Shown one piece after another: positions 26,441 through 36,400 of a stretch of DNA of 64,000 nt. Made by a program: the position numbers and the translations under genes. The stretch comes from Lachnospiraceae bacterium (GTDB taxonomy: Bacteria; Bacillota; Clostridia; Lachnospirales; Lachnospiraceae): assembly GCA_017408735.1 (NCBI GenBank), contig JAFQUB010000027.1, forward strand, positions 149,405-213,404, written 5' to 3'. Numbering within the stretch: the stretch's first letter is position 1; each line of letters begins with the position of its first letter. The notes under the pieces were generated by a model. That model made no database searches. It was not told the origin of the DNA and was given only the letters and a program-made list of their open reading frames with translations.

Positions 26441-26758
26441 ATGAGTGATATCTTTCGAATAGAAGATGAAACATTAAGAATTATGGTTCCAAAAGATTTA
26501 GACCATCATAATTGTATTACAATCAGAGAAACAGCCGACACGATAATGATGCAGCAGAATATTAAAGAAATTTTGTTTGATTTTCAACATACAGAATTTA
26601 TGGACAGTTCAGGAATTGGCGTGATTGTAGGGCGGTATAAGAACATGAAGTGTCTGGGTGGAACGGTTGCAGCAATTCATGTGAATCAACGGATAAGGAA
26701 AATATTTCTGTTAAGCGGATTGAGTAAAATGATTATGATATATGAGCAGGAGGCATAA
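26441..26758 (+). CDS. spoIIAA: Anti-sigma F factor antagonist
   Basis: 105 aa from ATG 26441 after AAAAGGAG. STAS domain with the phosphorylation site MDSSGIGV (Asp55-Ser56-Ser57) preceded by EILFDFQHTEF. Unphosphorylated SpoIIAA binds SpoIIAB and frees sigma F in the forespore. First gene of the intact spoIIAA-spoIIAB-sigF operon. Confidence 0.95.
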   Translation: MSDIFRIEDETLRIMVPKDLDHHNCITIRETADTIMMQQNIKEILFDFQHTEFMDSSGIGVIVGRYKNMKCLGGTVAAIHVNQRIRKIFLLSGLSKMIMIYEQEA

Positions 26759-26759
26759 A

Positions 26760-27182
26760 ATGAGAGAAAATAATATGATTATAGAATTTGACAGCCGTTC
26801 AGAAAATGAAGGATTTGCGAGAGTGGCGGTGGCAGCGTTTGTTACACCCTTAAATCCAACCTTAGAAGAAATTGAAGATGTAAAAACAGCCGTGTCAGAG
26901 GCAGTAACCAATTCCGTTATTCATGGTTATGGAGAAAGGGTAGAAAAGATTATTTTGAAAGCTTCCATAAAAGAAAATACGGTATCGATAGAAATTACAG
27001 ATTTTGGCTGTGGCATAGAAAATATAGAAAAGGCAATGGAGCCTATGTATACCACCAGACCGGACTTGGAGCGTTCCGGTATGGGATTTGCCTTTATGGA
27101 GGCTTTTATGGATGAGATACATATTGAAAGTGAAGTGAATAAGGGAACAACCATATATATGAATAAAAAAATCATGGGATAA
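26760..27182 (+). CDS. spoIIAB: Anti-sigma F factor / serine kinase
   Basis: 140 aa from ATG 26760 (AGGAGG seven bases upstream; one base after the spoIIAA stop). GHKL ATPase with N box EAVTNSVIHGYGE, G1 box DFGCGIEN and G2 box SGMGFAFM. It phosphorylates SpoIIAA and holds sigma F inactive before septation. Confidence 0.95.
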   Translation: MRENNMIIEFDSRSENEGFARVAVAAFVTPLNPTLEEIEDVKTAVSEAVTNSVIHGYGERVEKIILKASIKENTVSIEITDFGCGIENIEKAMEPMYTTRPDLERSGMGFAFMEAFMDEIHIESEVNKGTTIYMNKKIMG

Positions 27183-27191
27183 GAGGGGAAA

Positions 27192-27911
27192 ATGGTGGAG
27201 CATACAATTGAATTAATTGATAAATCACACCATGGAGATAAAGCGGCAAGAGATAGACTGGTAGAAGAAAATTTAGGACTGGTATGGAGCATTGTAAGGC
27301 GCTTTACCAACAGAGGATACGAACTGGAAGATTTGTTTCAGATTGGTTCCATTGGTTTGATGAAGGCCATAGATAAATTTGACACTTCTTATGAAGTGAA
27401 ATTTTCTACATACGCGGTTCCCATGATTATGGGAGAAATTAAGCGGTTTTTAAGAGATGACGGCATGATTAAAATGAGTCGCTCCATTAAAGAAAATGCA
27501 TACAAAATAAAAGGAGCAGAAGAAAAAATCCGAAACAAAGAAGGTAGGGAGCCTACCTTGGAGGAAATTAAAGAAGCAACGGGTTTGGAGCAAGAAGACA
27601 TATTAATGGCAATGGATGCCTGTGTGGAGGTGGATTCCATATACCGTTCGGTATACTCGGGCGATGAAAATGAAATCTGTCTTGTGGACAAGCTGACCGA
27701 CAAGCGAAACGAAAATGAAGAAACCATTAACCGATTGGTGTTGCAGTCATTGTTGGAAGGACTGGAAGAAAAAGAACGTGATTTAATTCAGCTTCGTTAT
27801 TTTCAGGATAAAACCCAGACAGAAACTGCACAAAGGTTAGGTATCAGTCAGGTACAGGTAAGCCGTCTGGAAAAAAGAATTCTGTTGCGTATGCGGGGAA
27901 AATTGGCGTAA
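27192..27911 (+). CDS. sigF: Forespore sigma factor F
   Basis: 239 aa. Sigma-70 family: region 2 with LFQIGSIGLMKAIDKFD and FSTYAVPMIMGEIKRFLRD, and region 4 helix-turn-helix ETAQRLGISQVQVSRLEKR. Early forespore sigma factor; gene order spoIIAA-spoIIAB-sigF is diagnostic. ATG 27192 follows GAGGGG. Confidence 0.95.
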   Translation: MVEHTIELIDKSHHGDKAARDRLVEENLGLVWSIVRRFTNRGYELEDLFQIGSIGLMKAIDKFDTSYEVKFSTYAVPMIMGEIKRFLRDDGMIKMSRSIKENAYKIKGAEEKIRNKEGREPTLEEIKEATGLEQEDILMAMDACVEVDSIYRSVYSGDENEICLVDKLTDKRNENEETINRLVLQSLLEGLEEKERDLIQLRYFQDKTQTETAQRLGISQVQVSRLEKRILLRMRGKLA

Positions 27912-27915
27912 CGCA

Positions 27916-27944
27916 TTGAGAAAAAACAGGTTCAATGTTATACT
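27916..27944 (+). promoter_or_regulatory. Promoter upstream of the 28007 gene
   Basis: TTGAGA (27916-27921), 17-base spacer, TATACT (27939-27944). Confidence 0.55.
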
Positions 27945-27954
27945 GAAAAATGGC

Positions 27955-27974
27955 ATGATTTAAGTTTAAATCAT
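27955..27974. promoter_or_regulatory. Short palindrome in the 28007 leader
   Basis: ATGATTTAA / TTAAATCAT separated by two bases, lying just downstream of the promoter; could be an operator or a transcript hairpin. No regulator is linked. Confidence 0.35.
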
Positions 27975-28006
27975 ACAATTTGCAATAGAGAAAGGAATCA
28001 AGGGCT

Positions 28007-28276
28007 ATGTTTAGAGTATGGGCTAAGATTTGGAAAGAAAATAAATTGGTAAAAGATGTGGTTGTGGAGGATGGAACAGACGATACCAGAACCCATAAAG
28101 TGTTTCAGGCATTGGAAAAGGTGTGCTATGAATTTGATTTAAGCGTACCAATCTGGCTGGACCATAATGTGGAGGAGTTCAAACGAGTGGCAAAAACAAG
28201 ATTTCACGCAGATAATTTTGTGGATTCCATTTCCTTCGATGCTCTGGAATTTCAAATCATTGAGGAAGATATGTAA
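28007..28276 (+). CDS. Conserved small protein, unknown function
   Basis: 89 aa with AAAGGAATCAAGGG upstream of ATG 28007. Soluble, with no signal or membrane segment; segments such as FRVWAKIWKENKLVKDVVVED and PIWLDHNVEEFKR look like a compact alpha/beta fold. I do not recognise a named family. It stands alone behind its own promoter after sigF. Confidence 0.7.
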   Translation: MFRVWAKIWKENKLVKDVVVEDGTDDTRTHKVFQALEKVCYEFDLSVPIWLDHNVEEFKRVAKTRFHADNFVDSISFDALEFQIIEEDM

Positions 28277-28414
28277 TAGAGCAGAATAATGTTAGAAATG
28301 AGCATTTTCACTCATAGAATCTTGGAAATAATGTTTCTATAATAATAGAAAACAAGATATTTGGGGCAGTATATATCATATGCCAATATGCGTAAGAAAA
28401 GGAGTATAGATAAA

Positions 28415-30178
28415 ATGAATTTTGCAGCAGTATATCATAGAATGTCAGACAATATGTGTTACCCGTTAAACGATGATGATTTGATTGTTAATATAAAAAC
28501 TGATTATGATGTGAAACAGGTGTTTTTGCATTATGGGGATCCGTTTGCAGCAGGTATTTTAGGCGGAAACGAAGCATGGGATGGCGCGAGAGAAGAAATT
28601 CCATTTAAAAAAAGATTGCAGAATCATATCTGGTGGACCACTACCGTAAAACCGGAATTTAAGAGATGCCGTTATTACTTTGAGTTAATTACGGTTCAAG
28701 ATGAAGTGTGGTTTTACGCAGAAAACGGTTTTTATGACAAAAAGCATAAAGAATTATACGGAGGCACCATGCAGTGCTTTACTTTTCCTTGGATGAATCC
28801 GGCGGATATTGGAAGAACACCTCACTGGGTAACCTCCACTGTCTGGTACCAGATTTTTCCGGAAAGATTTTGTAATGGTGACCCGTCCATTAATCCGGAA
28901 GGAGTATGTGCGTGGGCGGGACCGGATAAAAAGGTTACAAATAAGCAGTTTTACGGCGGTGATTTGAAAGGGATTGACAGTAAGCTGGATTATTTACAGG
29001 ATTTGGGAATTACCGGTTTGTATCTGACACCGATTAATGAATCGGATTCCACACATAAATACGACACCAACGATTATGAAAAAATTGACCCTCATTTTGG
29101 GGATAAGAAGATAATGCAAACTTTGGTGAAAAACGCCCATGCAAAAGGGATGCGTGTTATGTTAGACGGTGTGTTCAATCACTGTGGATGGAAGTTTAAG
29201 CCTTGGCAGGATGTGGTGGAAAAAGGTCCGGAATCCGAATACTACGATTGGTTTATGGTTAACGAGTGGCCATTCAAAGAGAAGGAGCATAACACCAAGA
29301 AGGGAAGATATTATTCCTTTGCTTTTGCAGATAACATGCCAAAATTAAATACCAACAACCAGAAAGTAATAGATTACTTATTGGGTGTCTGTGAAATGTG
29401 GGTAAAAGAGTATGATATTGATGGTTTACGTCTGGACGTGGCAAACGAAATTTCACACAAATTCTGTAAATTGTTAAGAGAGCGTATGAGAAGTTTGAAA
29501 CCGGATTTTTATATTTTAGGAGAAATCTGGCACGATTCCATTGAATGGCTTCGTGGAGATGAATTTGATGCGGTGATGAACTATCCGTTGGCAGGAAGCA
29601 TTTCAGATTTTTGGATTGATGAAGAAAAAGGAAAACATGAATTTGAATACGCCATCAATCGTTGTTATACCATGTACACACAGCAGATTAATGATGCGTT
29701 ATTTAATATGTTAGATTCCCATGATACCATTCGACTGATTAGCAAGATTGGAAATCTTGATAAATTTTATCAGCAGATGGCAGTGTTGTTTGCCATGCCG
29801 GGAAGTACCTGTATTTATTACGGAACCGAGCTTGCCTTAGAAGGTGGATTTGACCCGGATTGCAGAAGATGTATGCCTTGGAAAGAAATTGAAGAAGGAA
29901 AGTATGATGACAAGATTCAGATAATGAAGAAGTTAATCAAATTAAGAAAAGAAAATCCATTGTTTAGAAGTCGTAATTTCCACTTTACAGAGGAATACAA
30001 AGAAGACCGTCTGGTGGAATTTATGAAAATTGATAATTATGGTGATGATAAAATGCAGATGCTCTTAAATTGTACCAAAGAAGATGTTGCGGTAAGTGTT
30101 ACCGGTGAAATTTTATTTGAACACGGATACGCTGATGGTATTTTGAAAAAAGATGGCGTATTAATTGCAAGAATATAG
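28415..30178 (+). CDS. GH13 alpha-glycosidase (neopullulanase/cyclomaltodextrinase type)
   Basis: 587 aa from ATG 28415 (AAAAGGAG about 12 bases upstream; in-frame codons back to 28361 lack family similarity). A CBM34-like N-terminal beta domain (about 1-125) precedes the TIM barrel that starts at VWYQIFPERFCNGDP. GH13 catalytic residues: Asp in GLRLDVANE, Glu in ILGEIWHD and Asp in MLDSHDT. No signal peptide, so it acts in the cytoplasm on maltodextrins or cyclodextrins taken up by the cell. Exact substrate cannot be read from sequence. Confidence 0.85.
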   Translation: MNFAAVYHRMSDNMCYPLNDDDLIVNIKTDYDVKQVFLHYGDPFAAGILGGNEAWDGAREEIPFKKRLQNHIWWTTTVKPEFKRCRYYFELITVQDEVWFYAENGFYDKKHKELYGGTMQCFTFPWMNPADIGRTPHWVTSTVWYQIFPERFCNGDPSINPEGVCAWAGPDKKVTNKQFYGGDLKGIDSKLDYLQDLGITGLYLTPINESDSTHKYDTNDYEKIDPHFGDKKIMQTLVKNAHAKGMRVMLDGVFNHCGWKFKPWQDVVEKGPESEYYDWFMVNEWPFKEKEHNTKKGRYYSFAFADNMPKLNTNNQKVIDYLLGVCEMWVKEYDIDGLRLDVANEISHKFCKLLRERMRSLKPDFYILGEIWHDSIEWLRGDEFDAVMNYPLAGSISDFWIDEEKGKHEFEYAINRCYTMYTQQINDALFNMLDSHDTIRLISKIGNLDKFYQQMAVLFAMPGSTCIYYGTELALEGGFDPDCRRCMPWKEIEEGKYDDKIQIMKKLIKLRKENPLFRSRNFHFTEEYKEDRLVEFMKIDNYGDDKMQMLLNCTKEDVAVSVTGEILFEHGYADGILKKDGVLIARI

Positions 30179-30278
30179 GAGAAATTCAAGCAAATTTTTA
30201 ATCAATGCTTTTCTTGGGGACAATTTTGTGGTATCATTTAAGTATATTAGGGCAGAAATGACTTGAGGAGGAACGATA

Positions 30279-31952
30279 GTGGAAGCAGAAAAAGAGATTG
30301 TATCCAAGAATTTTATCGAACAGATTATTGAGAAAGATTTAGAGGAAGGAACATACGAAGCCGTTTGTACACGTTTCCCACCGGAACCAAACGGATATCT
30401 TCATATAGGACATGCAAAGTCAATTCTTTTAAATTATGGATTGGCACAGAAATATAATGGACAATTCCATATGCGTTTCGATGATACAAATCCAACCAAA
30501 GAAAAACAGGAATTTGTAGAATCAATTAAAAACGACATACAGTGGCTGGGAGCTGACTGGGGCGACCAGATTTTCTTTGCATCCGATTATTTCGACCAAA
30601 TGTACGAAGCAGCAGTAAAGCTGATTAAAAAAGGAAAAGCATATGTGTGCGATTTAACAGCAGATGAAATGAGAGAATACAGGGGAACATTAAAAGAACC
30701 TGGAAAAGAAAGCCCATACAGAAACAGAAGCGTAGAAGAAAACTTAAAGCTTTTCGAAGAAATGAAGGAAGGCAAATATCAGGATGGTGAAAAGGTGTTA
30801 CGTGCCAAGATTGACATGGCATCACCAAACATTAACATGCGTGATCCGGTTATTTATCGAGTTGCACGTATGACACACCACAATACAGGAGATAAATGGT
30901 GCATTTATCCGATGTATGATTTTGCACATCCAATTGAAGATGCCATTGAGGGAATTACACATTCAATTTGTACGCTGGAATTTGAAGACCACAGACCATT
31001 ATATGAATGGGTGGTAAATGAGTTAGAATACGAAAATCCGCCGAAACAGATTGAATTTGCAAAACTGTATCTTACCAATGTAGTTACAGGAAAAAGATAT
31101 ATCAAAAAACTGGTGGAAGATGGTGTTGTAGATGGTTGGGACGATCCTCGTCTGGTATCCATTGCAGCTCTTAGAAGAAGAGGTTTTACACCGGAATCCA
31201 TTCGCAATTTCATTGAACTTTGCGGGGTGTCAAAAGCACAAAGTTCTGTGGATTATGCAATGCTTGAATACTGCATCAGAGAGGATTTGAAATTAAAGAA
31301 ACCAAGAATGATGGCAGCTTTAGATCCAATCAAGTTAGTGATTGATAACTATCCGGAAGGAGAAGTGGAATATTTAGATGTTGCCAACAACTTGGAAAAT
31401 GAGGAATTAGGTTTCCGCAAAGTGCCGTTCTGTAGAGAATTATACATTGACAGAGAAGACTTTATGGAAGAACCGCCAAAGAAATATTTCCGTCTGTTCC
31501 CAGGAAACGAAGTAAGGCTGATGCATGCTTACTTTGTGAAATGTGAAAGCTTTGTAAAAGATGAAAACGGAAAAGTAATTGAAGTACACTGTACTTACGA
31601 TCCGGAAACAAAAGCAGGAACAGGATTTACAGGGCGTAAGGTAAAAGGAACCATTCATTGGGTACCGGCACCATATGCAGTAAAAGCAGAAGTAAGACTA
31701 TATGAAAACATTGTGGATGAAGAAAAGGGAGTTTACAACGAAGATGGAAGCATTAACGTGAATCCAAATTCGCTTACAGTTTTGAAAGAGTGTTATGTAG
31801 AACCAAGTTTTGATGGAGCAAAAGCATATGACAGCTTCCAGTTTGTAAGACAAGGCTATTTCTGTATTGATGCAAAAGATTCTACACCGGAACAGTTGGT
31901 GTTCAACCGGATTGTATCACTGAAAAGTTCTTTCAAAATAGATAAAAAATAG
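30279..31952 (+). CDS. glnS: Glutaminyl-tRNA synthetase
   Basis: 557 aa, starting at GTG 30279 after GAGGAGGA. Class I synthetase with [17 protein letters not shown] (HIGH motif), [10 protein letters not shown], and [14 protein letters not shown] at the KMSKS loop position, then [18 protein letters not shown] typical of GlnRS. C-terminal anticodon-binding beta barrels follow. Presence of GlnRS implies direct Gln-tRNA charging, less usual in Firmicutes, where GatCAB often serves. Confidence 0.93.
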   Translation: MEAEKEIVSKNFIEQIIEKDLEEGTYEAVCTRFPPEPNGYLHIGHAKSILLNYGLAQKYNGQFHMRFDDTNPTKEKQEFVESIKNDIQWLGADWGDQIFFASDYFDQMYEAAVKLIKKGKAYVCDLTADEMREYRGTLKEPGKESPYRNRSVEENLKLFEEMKEGKYQDGEKVLRAKIDMASPNINMRDPVIYRVARMTHHNTGDKWCIYPMYDFAHPIEDAIEGITHSICTLEFEDHRPLYEWVVNELEYENPPKQIEFAKLYLTNVVTGKRYIKKLVEDGVVDGWDDPRLVSIAALRRRGFTPESIRNFIELCGVSKAQSSVDYAMLEYCIREDLKLKKPRMMAALDPIKLVIDNYPEGEVEYLDVANNLENEELGFRKVPFCRELYIDREDFMEEPPKKYFRLFPGNEVRLMHAYFVKCESFVKDENGKVIEVHCTYDPETKAGTGFTGRKVKGTIHWVPAPYAVKAEVRLYENIVDEEKGVYNEDGSINVNPNSLTVLKECYVEPSFDGAKAYDSFQFVRQGYFCIDAKDSTPEQLVFNRIVSLKSSFKIDKK

Positions 31953-31965
31953 GAGGTATTTTGGG

Positions 31966-32820
31966 ATGAGTATTTTTGATGGATTGGGAAAGTTTGGTTT
32001 AGGAGACTTAGCAGAGTCAAATCTGTTTGAGGAAGAAAAGAAAAACGAAGAAAATGCAAAAGGGGGGGCAACTGCAACAAAGACACCGGAGGAAATAGAA
32101 GCAGAAATGCTTTTGGATAAAAAGTATAAATGTCCTCAGTGTGACAAGGAATTTACTTCCAAGGTGGTACGTTCCGGTAAGGCAAAGCCGATTGGACAGG
32201 ATGTGGATTTGCGTACAAAATATGAAAATATCGATTGTACAAAATATGATGTGATTATGTGCCCAAATTGTGGATATGCTGCATTGCCAAGATTTTTCAA
32301 CGGCTGTACACCACCACAGTTGAAGTTGATTAAGGATAATATTTCTTTAAAATTCCAGAAAAAGGAATATACAGGTGCGATTTACACATATGATGAAGCA
32401 TTAGAAAGATATCAGATGGCATTAATTAATGCACTGGTAAAAAAAGGAAAAGCAAGTGAAAAGGCATTTATTTGCTTGAAGAGTTCCTGGGTTATCCGTG
32501 GTAAAATCGAAAGTTTAGATCCGGAAAAGGATGCAGAAGAAATTAAAAAACTTCAGGCGCAGGAAAAAGAATTTGTAAAAAATGCATTTGACGGTTTTGC
32601 CAATGCAAGAAGTTCAGAATCCTATCCAATGTGTGGAATGGATGAATATACCATTGATTATTTGATTGCAGTTCTTGCCATGAAGAATGAAAAATATGAT
32701 ATTGCAATGCGTATGTTAGGTGGCGTTATTACTGCCAGAACAGTAAATAAGCGTCTGAAAGAAAAAGCTCAGGACTTAAAAGAAGAAATTGTAAAAGAAA
32801 AGAAGGCTCACGAAGCATAA
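31966..32820 (+). CDS. DUF2225 protein with zinc-binding cysteines
   Basis: 284 aa, soluble. Two CxxC pairs: YKCPQCDKEF near 50 and VIMCPNCGYAAL near 90, consistent with a structural zinc site. C-terminal half is helical, TPR-like (YQMALINALVKKG, YDIAMRMLGG). Domain of unknown function. It starts 13 bases after glnS and ends three bases before the MocR gene. Confidence 0.8.
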   Translation: MSIFDGLGKFGLGDLAESNLFEEEKKNEENAKGGATATKTPEEIEAEMLLDKKYKCPQCDKEFTSKVVRSGKAKPIGQDVDLRTKYENIDCTKYDVIMCPNCGYAALPRFFNGCTPPQLKLIKDNISLKFQKKEYTGAIYTYDEALERYQMALINALVKKGKASEKAFICLKSSWVIRGKIESLDPEKDAEEIKKLQAQEKEFVKNAFDGFANARSSESYPMCGMDEYTIDYLIAVLAMKNEKYDIAMRMLGGVITARTVNKRLKEKAQDLKEEIVKEKKAHEA

Positions 32821-32823
32821 ATT

Positions 32824-34218
32824 ATGAATGAATTAACCATTAATCTTAATGCAGGCTCAAAACAGCCAATGTATGAGCAGATATATGAATATATCAAAAT
32901 TGAAATTCAGAGAGGGAATATTCCACCGGAAGAAAAACTTCCCTCAACCAGAGCGCTTTCTGCACATTTGCAGATTAGCAGAAGTACGGTGGATTTAGCA
33001 TACGGACAGCTTGTTTCAGAAGGATATATTGAAGCCGTTCCATGGAAAGGATATTTTGTCAACAAGATAGAAGGGCTTCACTATTTGAAACAGGAACAGG
33101 TACATGTGAAGATAGTGCAGAAAAAAGAAAAAGAGCAGTATCTGGTAGATTTTAAACCTACCGGAATCGATTTAGACAGCTTTCCCTATAATACATGGAG
33201 AAAGCTGTCTAAAAGCGTTTTGCTGGATGGTGAAAACCAACTGTTTCAAATGGGAGATTCTAAAGGAGAATGGGAATTCAGGTGTACCATTGCCAACTAT
33301 CTTCATCAGTCCCGTGGCGTGACTTGTAGCCCAAAACAGATTGTAGTAGGAGCAGGAAGCGAGTATCTTTTGATGTTAATCAGCCGTATGTTGGGAAAAC
33401 AAAAAATAGCAATGGAAAGCCCGACTTATAAACAGGCATATCATATTTTGCGAAATATGGAACATACAATTAATATGGTGCCAATGGACGAAGCAGGACT
33501 TAGAACCGATTATTTGAGAGAGAGCGAAGCAGAGGTTGTATATGTAATGCCCTCACATCAGTTTCCACTGGGAATTGTAATGCCTCTAAAGCGTCGTATG
33601 GAATTGCTTGCCTGGGCGGCTGAAAGCCCGGAACGATACATTATTGAAGATGACTACGACAGTGAATTTCGATATAAGGGAAAACCCATACCGGCGTTGC
33701 AGGGGTATGACACCAAAGATAAAGTAATCTATCTGGGAACGTTTTCAAAATCCATTGCACCGGCAATCCGAATCAGTTATATGGTGTTGCCGGAGTCGTT
33801 GCTTTCCCTTTTTGAAGAACGTTGTGGATGTTATTCATCTACTGTATCAAGAGTGGATCAGATGATTGTGCGAGACTTTATTAAAGATGGATATTATGAA
33901 AGACATTTAAATAAAATGCGCGCCATATATAAGGGAAAACATGATATTTTAATCAATGAATTGAAAGCACTGAAGGACATGTGTAAAATCGAGGGAGAAA
34001 ATGCCGGCGTACATATGTTGTTGAATATTACAGATGGAAGAAGCGAAGAAGAACTGATTGCTACGGCAAAAGCCCAGGGAATTTGTGTTTATGGCTTATC
34101 AGATTACTATATATCAAAAGAAGATATCAAAGAAACAAAGTTGATTTTAGGGTATGCCAATTTAAAAGAGGATGAAATAAAATTGGCATGTAAAAAATTA
34201 TCTGAGTCCTGGTTATGA
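32824..34218 (+). CDS. MocR-type GntR regulator with aminotransferase domain
   Basis: 464 aa. N-terminal GntR winged helix (MYEQIYEYIKIEIQRGNI, LPSTRALSAHLQISRSTVD, residues ~10-75), followed by a fold-type I aminotransferase-like domain: GAGSEYLLML, IEDDYDSEFRY and the PLP lysine in YLGTFSKSIAPAIRIS. MocR proteins use PLP or an amino-compound to switch DNA binding (PdxR, GabR, TauR). The regulated target is unknown; no vitamin B6 or GABA genes are nearby. Confidence 0.9.
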   Translation: MNELTINLNAGSKQPMYEQIYEYIKIEIQRGNIPPEEKLPSTRALSAHLQISRSTVDLAYGQLVSEGYIEAVPWKGYFVNKIEGLHYLKQEQVHVKIVQKKEKEQYLVDFKPTGIDLDSFPYNTWRKLSKSVLLDGENQLFQMGDSKGEWEFRCTIANYLHQSRGVTCSPKQIVVGAGSEYLLMLISRMLGKQKIAMESPTYKQAYHILRNMEHTINMVPMDEAGLRTDYLRESEAEVVYVMPSHQFPLGIVMPLKRRMELLAWAAESPERYIIEDDYDSEFRYKGKPIPALQGYDTKDKVIYLGTFSKSIAPAIRISYMVLPESLLSLFEERCGCYSSTVSRVDQMIVRDFIKDGYYERHLNKMRAIYKGKHDILINELKALKDMCKIEGENAGVHMLLNITDGRSEEELIATAKAQGICVYGLSDYYISKEDIKETKLILGYANLKEDEIKLACKKLSESWL

Positions 34219-34263
34219 TATAGTACATTTGTATGGGATTTCAGGCTAGAATTGAAAAAAGGG

Positions 34264-34292
34264 TTGCAAAAAGGCGATTTTTAGGGTATCAT
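34264..34292 (+). promoter_or_regulatory. Promoter of the DUF6465 gene
   Basis: TTGCAA (34264-34269), 17-base spacer, TATCAT (34287-34292). Confidence 0.6.
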
Positions 34293-34371
34293 TCTATTTA
34301 GTGGTGAAGACACAACATAAAAACACAATATATAGTAGTACAGCAACAAGAAATTAGGAGGAGTATAAAAA

Positions 34372-34845
34372 ATGGCAACAAAAACAGTGAAGACAGAAAC
34401 AAAGAAAGCAGATGAGGTAAAGGTTACAGCAACTAAAGTAGAAACTGCAAAAGCAGCTCCTGCAAAGAAAGAAGAAGTAACTGCAACTCCTGCAAAGACA
34501 GCAACAAAGGCAGTAGAAAAGGAAGAAACAAAAGCAGCAGAAGAAAAGAAAACAACAGCGAAAAAGACAACAACAGCGAAGAAGACAACAGCTGCAAAGA
34601 AAACCACTACAACAACAAAGAAAACAACAGCTACAAAAGCAAAAGAAGTTGCTGCAAAATTTATTTTACAGTATCAGCACATTGAAGTGGAAGAAACAGA
34701 ATTGTTAAATCGTTTCAAAGGAATCTGGGCTGAAATGGGGAGAAAAGAAAGCGAAATCAAAGAGCTTACTTCTTATGTAAAACCAGAAGAATATTGTGCA
34801 TACTTTGTAGTAAATAATATCGATACAGTAAGAGTGTTCTTATAA
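34372..34845 (+). CDS. Lys/Ala/Thr-rich protein with C-terminal DUF6465
   Basis: 157 aa. Residues 1-95 are a low-complexity histone H1/AlgP-like tail of repeated AKKTT/TTKK units, likely to bind nucleic acid. Residues ~96-157 form a small folded domain: AAKFILQYQHIEVEE...SYVKPEEYCAYFVVNN, matching DUF6465 as I remember it. Ribosome site TAGGAGGAG upstream of ATG. Monocistronic, with a strong promoter, suggesting an abundant chromatin-like or RNA-associated protein. Function unproven. Confidence 0.75.
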   Translation: MATKTVKTETKKADEVKVTATKVETAKAAPAKKEEVTATPAKTATKAVEKEETKAAEEKKTTAKKTTTAKKTTAAKKTTTTTKKTTATKAKEVAAKFILQYQHIEVEETELLNRFKGIWAEMGRKESEIKELTSYVKPEEYCAYFVVNNIDTVRVFL

Positions 34846-34862
34846 GAAAATATATGATACAT

Positions 34863-34918
34863 AAAAGGAGTGTTTCTTTTCTTTCTGCAAGAGAATAGAA
34901 AAGAAACACTCCTTTTTA
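34863..34918. terminator. Bidirectional terminator
   Basis: AAAAGGAGTGTTTCTTTTCT / AGAAAAGAAACACTCCTTTT with a ~15-base loop, flanked by A and T runs; placed between convergent genes 34372 (+) and 34928 (-). Confidence 0.85.
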
Positions 34919-34927
34919 TAATTGTAA

Positions 34928-35137
34928 TTAAACAAGATTGATATAAGTTCTGGAAGTTTTGGATGTAGAGGAAGAAGCCGGATTAGATACAGTGTATGCA
35001 CTGGATTCCTTTGTATCTTCGTCTTCAAATAAAGGTTCTTCTTCTGCTTTTCTTTTTTTATCCATATAAACTAGGGCAGAACCAACGGCTGCTGCGGCAG
35101 CGGCAAAAAACATGAATTTTTTAAATTTTTTTGACAT
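34928..35137 (-). CDS. Small membrane-anchored protein
   Basis: 69 aa on the minus strand, the only complete minus-strand gene here. Starts MSKKFKKFMFFAAAAAAVGSALVYM, a single helix, with a charged C-terminal tail (KKRKAEEEPLFEDEDTKE). The start is set by AAGGGG eight bases upstream of ATG 35137; an upstream in-frame ATG at 35158 is less well placed. No recognised domain. Divergent from sbcD. Confidence 0.65.
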   Translation of the reverse strand: MSKKFKKFMFFAAAAAAVGSALVYMDKKRKAEEEPLFEDEDTKESSAYTVSNPASSSTSKTSRTYINLV

Positions 35138-35251
35138 AAACATTCCCCTTCCATTCAATTATTCTATGTGAATATTTTAATATTATTTTAGACAAAAGGG
35201 AAGTAAATTATAGGAATTTATAAAGATTTCATAAAAGAAAGGAGCAAAAAA

Positions 35252-36382
35252 GTGAAATTATTGCACACGGCAGATTTACATATTGGAAAGATAGTAAATG
35301 AATTTTCTATGTTGGAAGACCAAAAATATATATTGCAACAAATCGTAGACATTGCAAAAAAGACCAAGGTGGATGTGGTACTTCTTGCTGGGGATATCTA
35401 CGACAGAGCCATACCCTCCGTGGAAGCGGTGGAATTATTAGATTGGTTTTTCAATACCTTGTTAGCAGAGAAAATTCAGATTATGGTAATTTCAGGAAAC
35501 CATGATTCACCGGAGAGATTAAGCTTTGCCGGAAAAATTTTGGAAAAGCAGGGACTTTATATTAGTGGGGCTTACAATGGAAGCTTGAAAAAGGTCACTC
35601 TGACAGATAAATATGGAGAAGTGGTATTTCACTTTTTTCCTTTTTTTAAGACGGCAGTGGCAGGACAGTATTTAGAACAGCGTGTCAATACTGTGCAGGA
35701 TATGGCAGAGCAGATTTTAAAGAGGGAAGAATCGGAATTAGATAAGAAAAAAAGAAATGTGATGCTTGGCCATTATTTTGTGTTGCATGGGGAACAGAAG
35801 GCTGAGGAACAGGAAGAAGGAGTAGGAGGCTTAGATGCCATAGAAAGTACCCTGTTTGACGATTATGATTATGTGGCATTGGGACATATTCATGGAGAAA
35901 GCTACATGGGACGTAAAGAAGTGAATTACTCCGGTTCTCCATTAAAGTATTCCTTTTCTGAGGCGAATCAGAATAAGTCTGTAAAAATTATAGAATTGAA
36001 AGAAAAGGGAGAAATCATCATAGAAAAGCATCCGTTAAAACCTTTGCATGATATGCGCATTATTAAGGGAGAATTAAGAGAACTGATGAAAAAAGAAGTG
36101 GTGGATTTAGCTCCTTTTGATGATTATATTTGTGCTGTTTTAACCGATAAGGATGATTTAGTTCAGCCAATGGATATGCTTCGCAGTGTATATCCCAACG
36201 CCATGCAGATTATTATGGAACGGTATCAGAAAGAGGTCTTTGCAGAAGCGGAACAAGTGGTAGCAAGACGAGAGAAAAATTTGTTGGAAAATTATCAGGA
36301 TTTCTATGAACTGGTAGAGGGAGAACCTTTGCAGGGAGATTATTTCCAACTGATTCAGGAAATGGTGGAAAATATAACTTAA
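35252..36382 (+). CDS. sbcD: Exonuclease subunit SbcD (Mre11-like)
   Basis: 376 aa, starting at GTG 35252 with AAAGGAG. Calcineurin-like phosphoesterase motifs: LHTADLHIGK, LLAGDIYDRA, VISGNHDSPER and GHIHGE. With SbcC it forms the Mre11-Rad50-like nuclease that cleaves DNA hairpins and end blocks. Precedes sbcC by 18 bases. Closely linked to addA-type repair across the window only by theme. Confidence 0.93.
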   Translation: MKLLHTADLHIGKIVNEFSMLEDQKYILQQIVDIAKKTKVDVVLLAGDIYDRAIPSVEAVELLDWFFNTLLAEKIQIMVISGNHDSPERLSFAGKILEKQGLYISGAYNGSLKKVTLTDKYGEVVFHFFPFFKTAVAGQYLEQRVNTVQDMAEQILKREESELDKKKRNVMLGHYFVLHGEQKAEEQEEGVGGLDAIESTLFDDYDYVALGHIHGESYMGRKEVNYSGSPLKYSFSEANQNKSVKIIELKEKGEIIIEKHPLKPLHDMRIIKGELRELMKKEVVDLAPFDDYICAVLTDKDDLVQPMDMLRSVYPNAMQIIMERYQKEVFAEAEQVVARREKNLLENYQDFYELVEGEPLQGDYFQLIQEMVENIT

Positions 36383-36400
36383 AGGAAGGAGGAAGGAACT

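Noticed and set aside
34281..34607. Val/Ala/Phe-rich minus-strand frame opposite the DUF6465 gene
   Set aside because: Complement of the AAG/ACA repeats, not a membrane protein gene.
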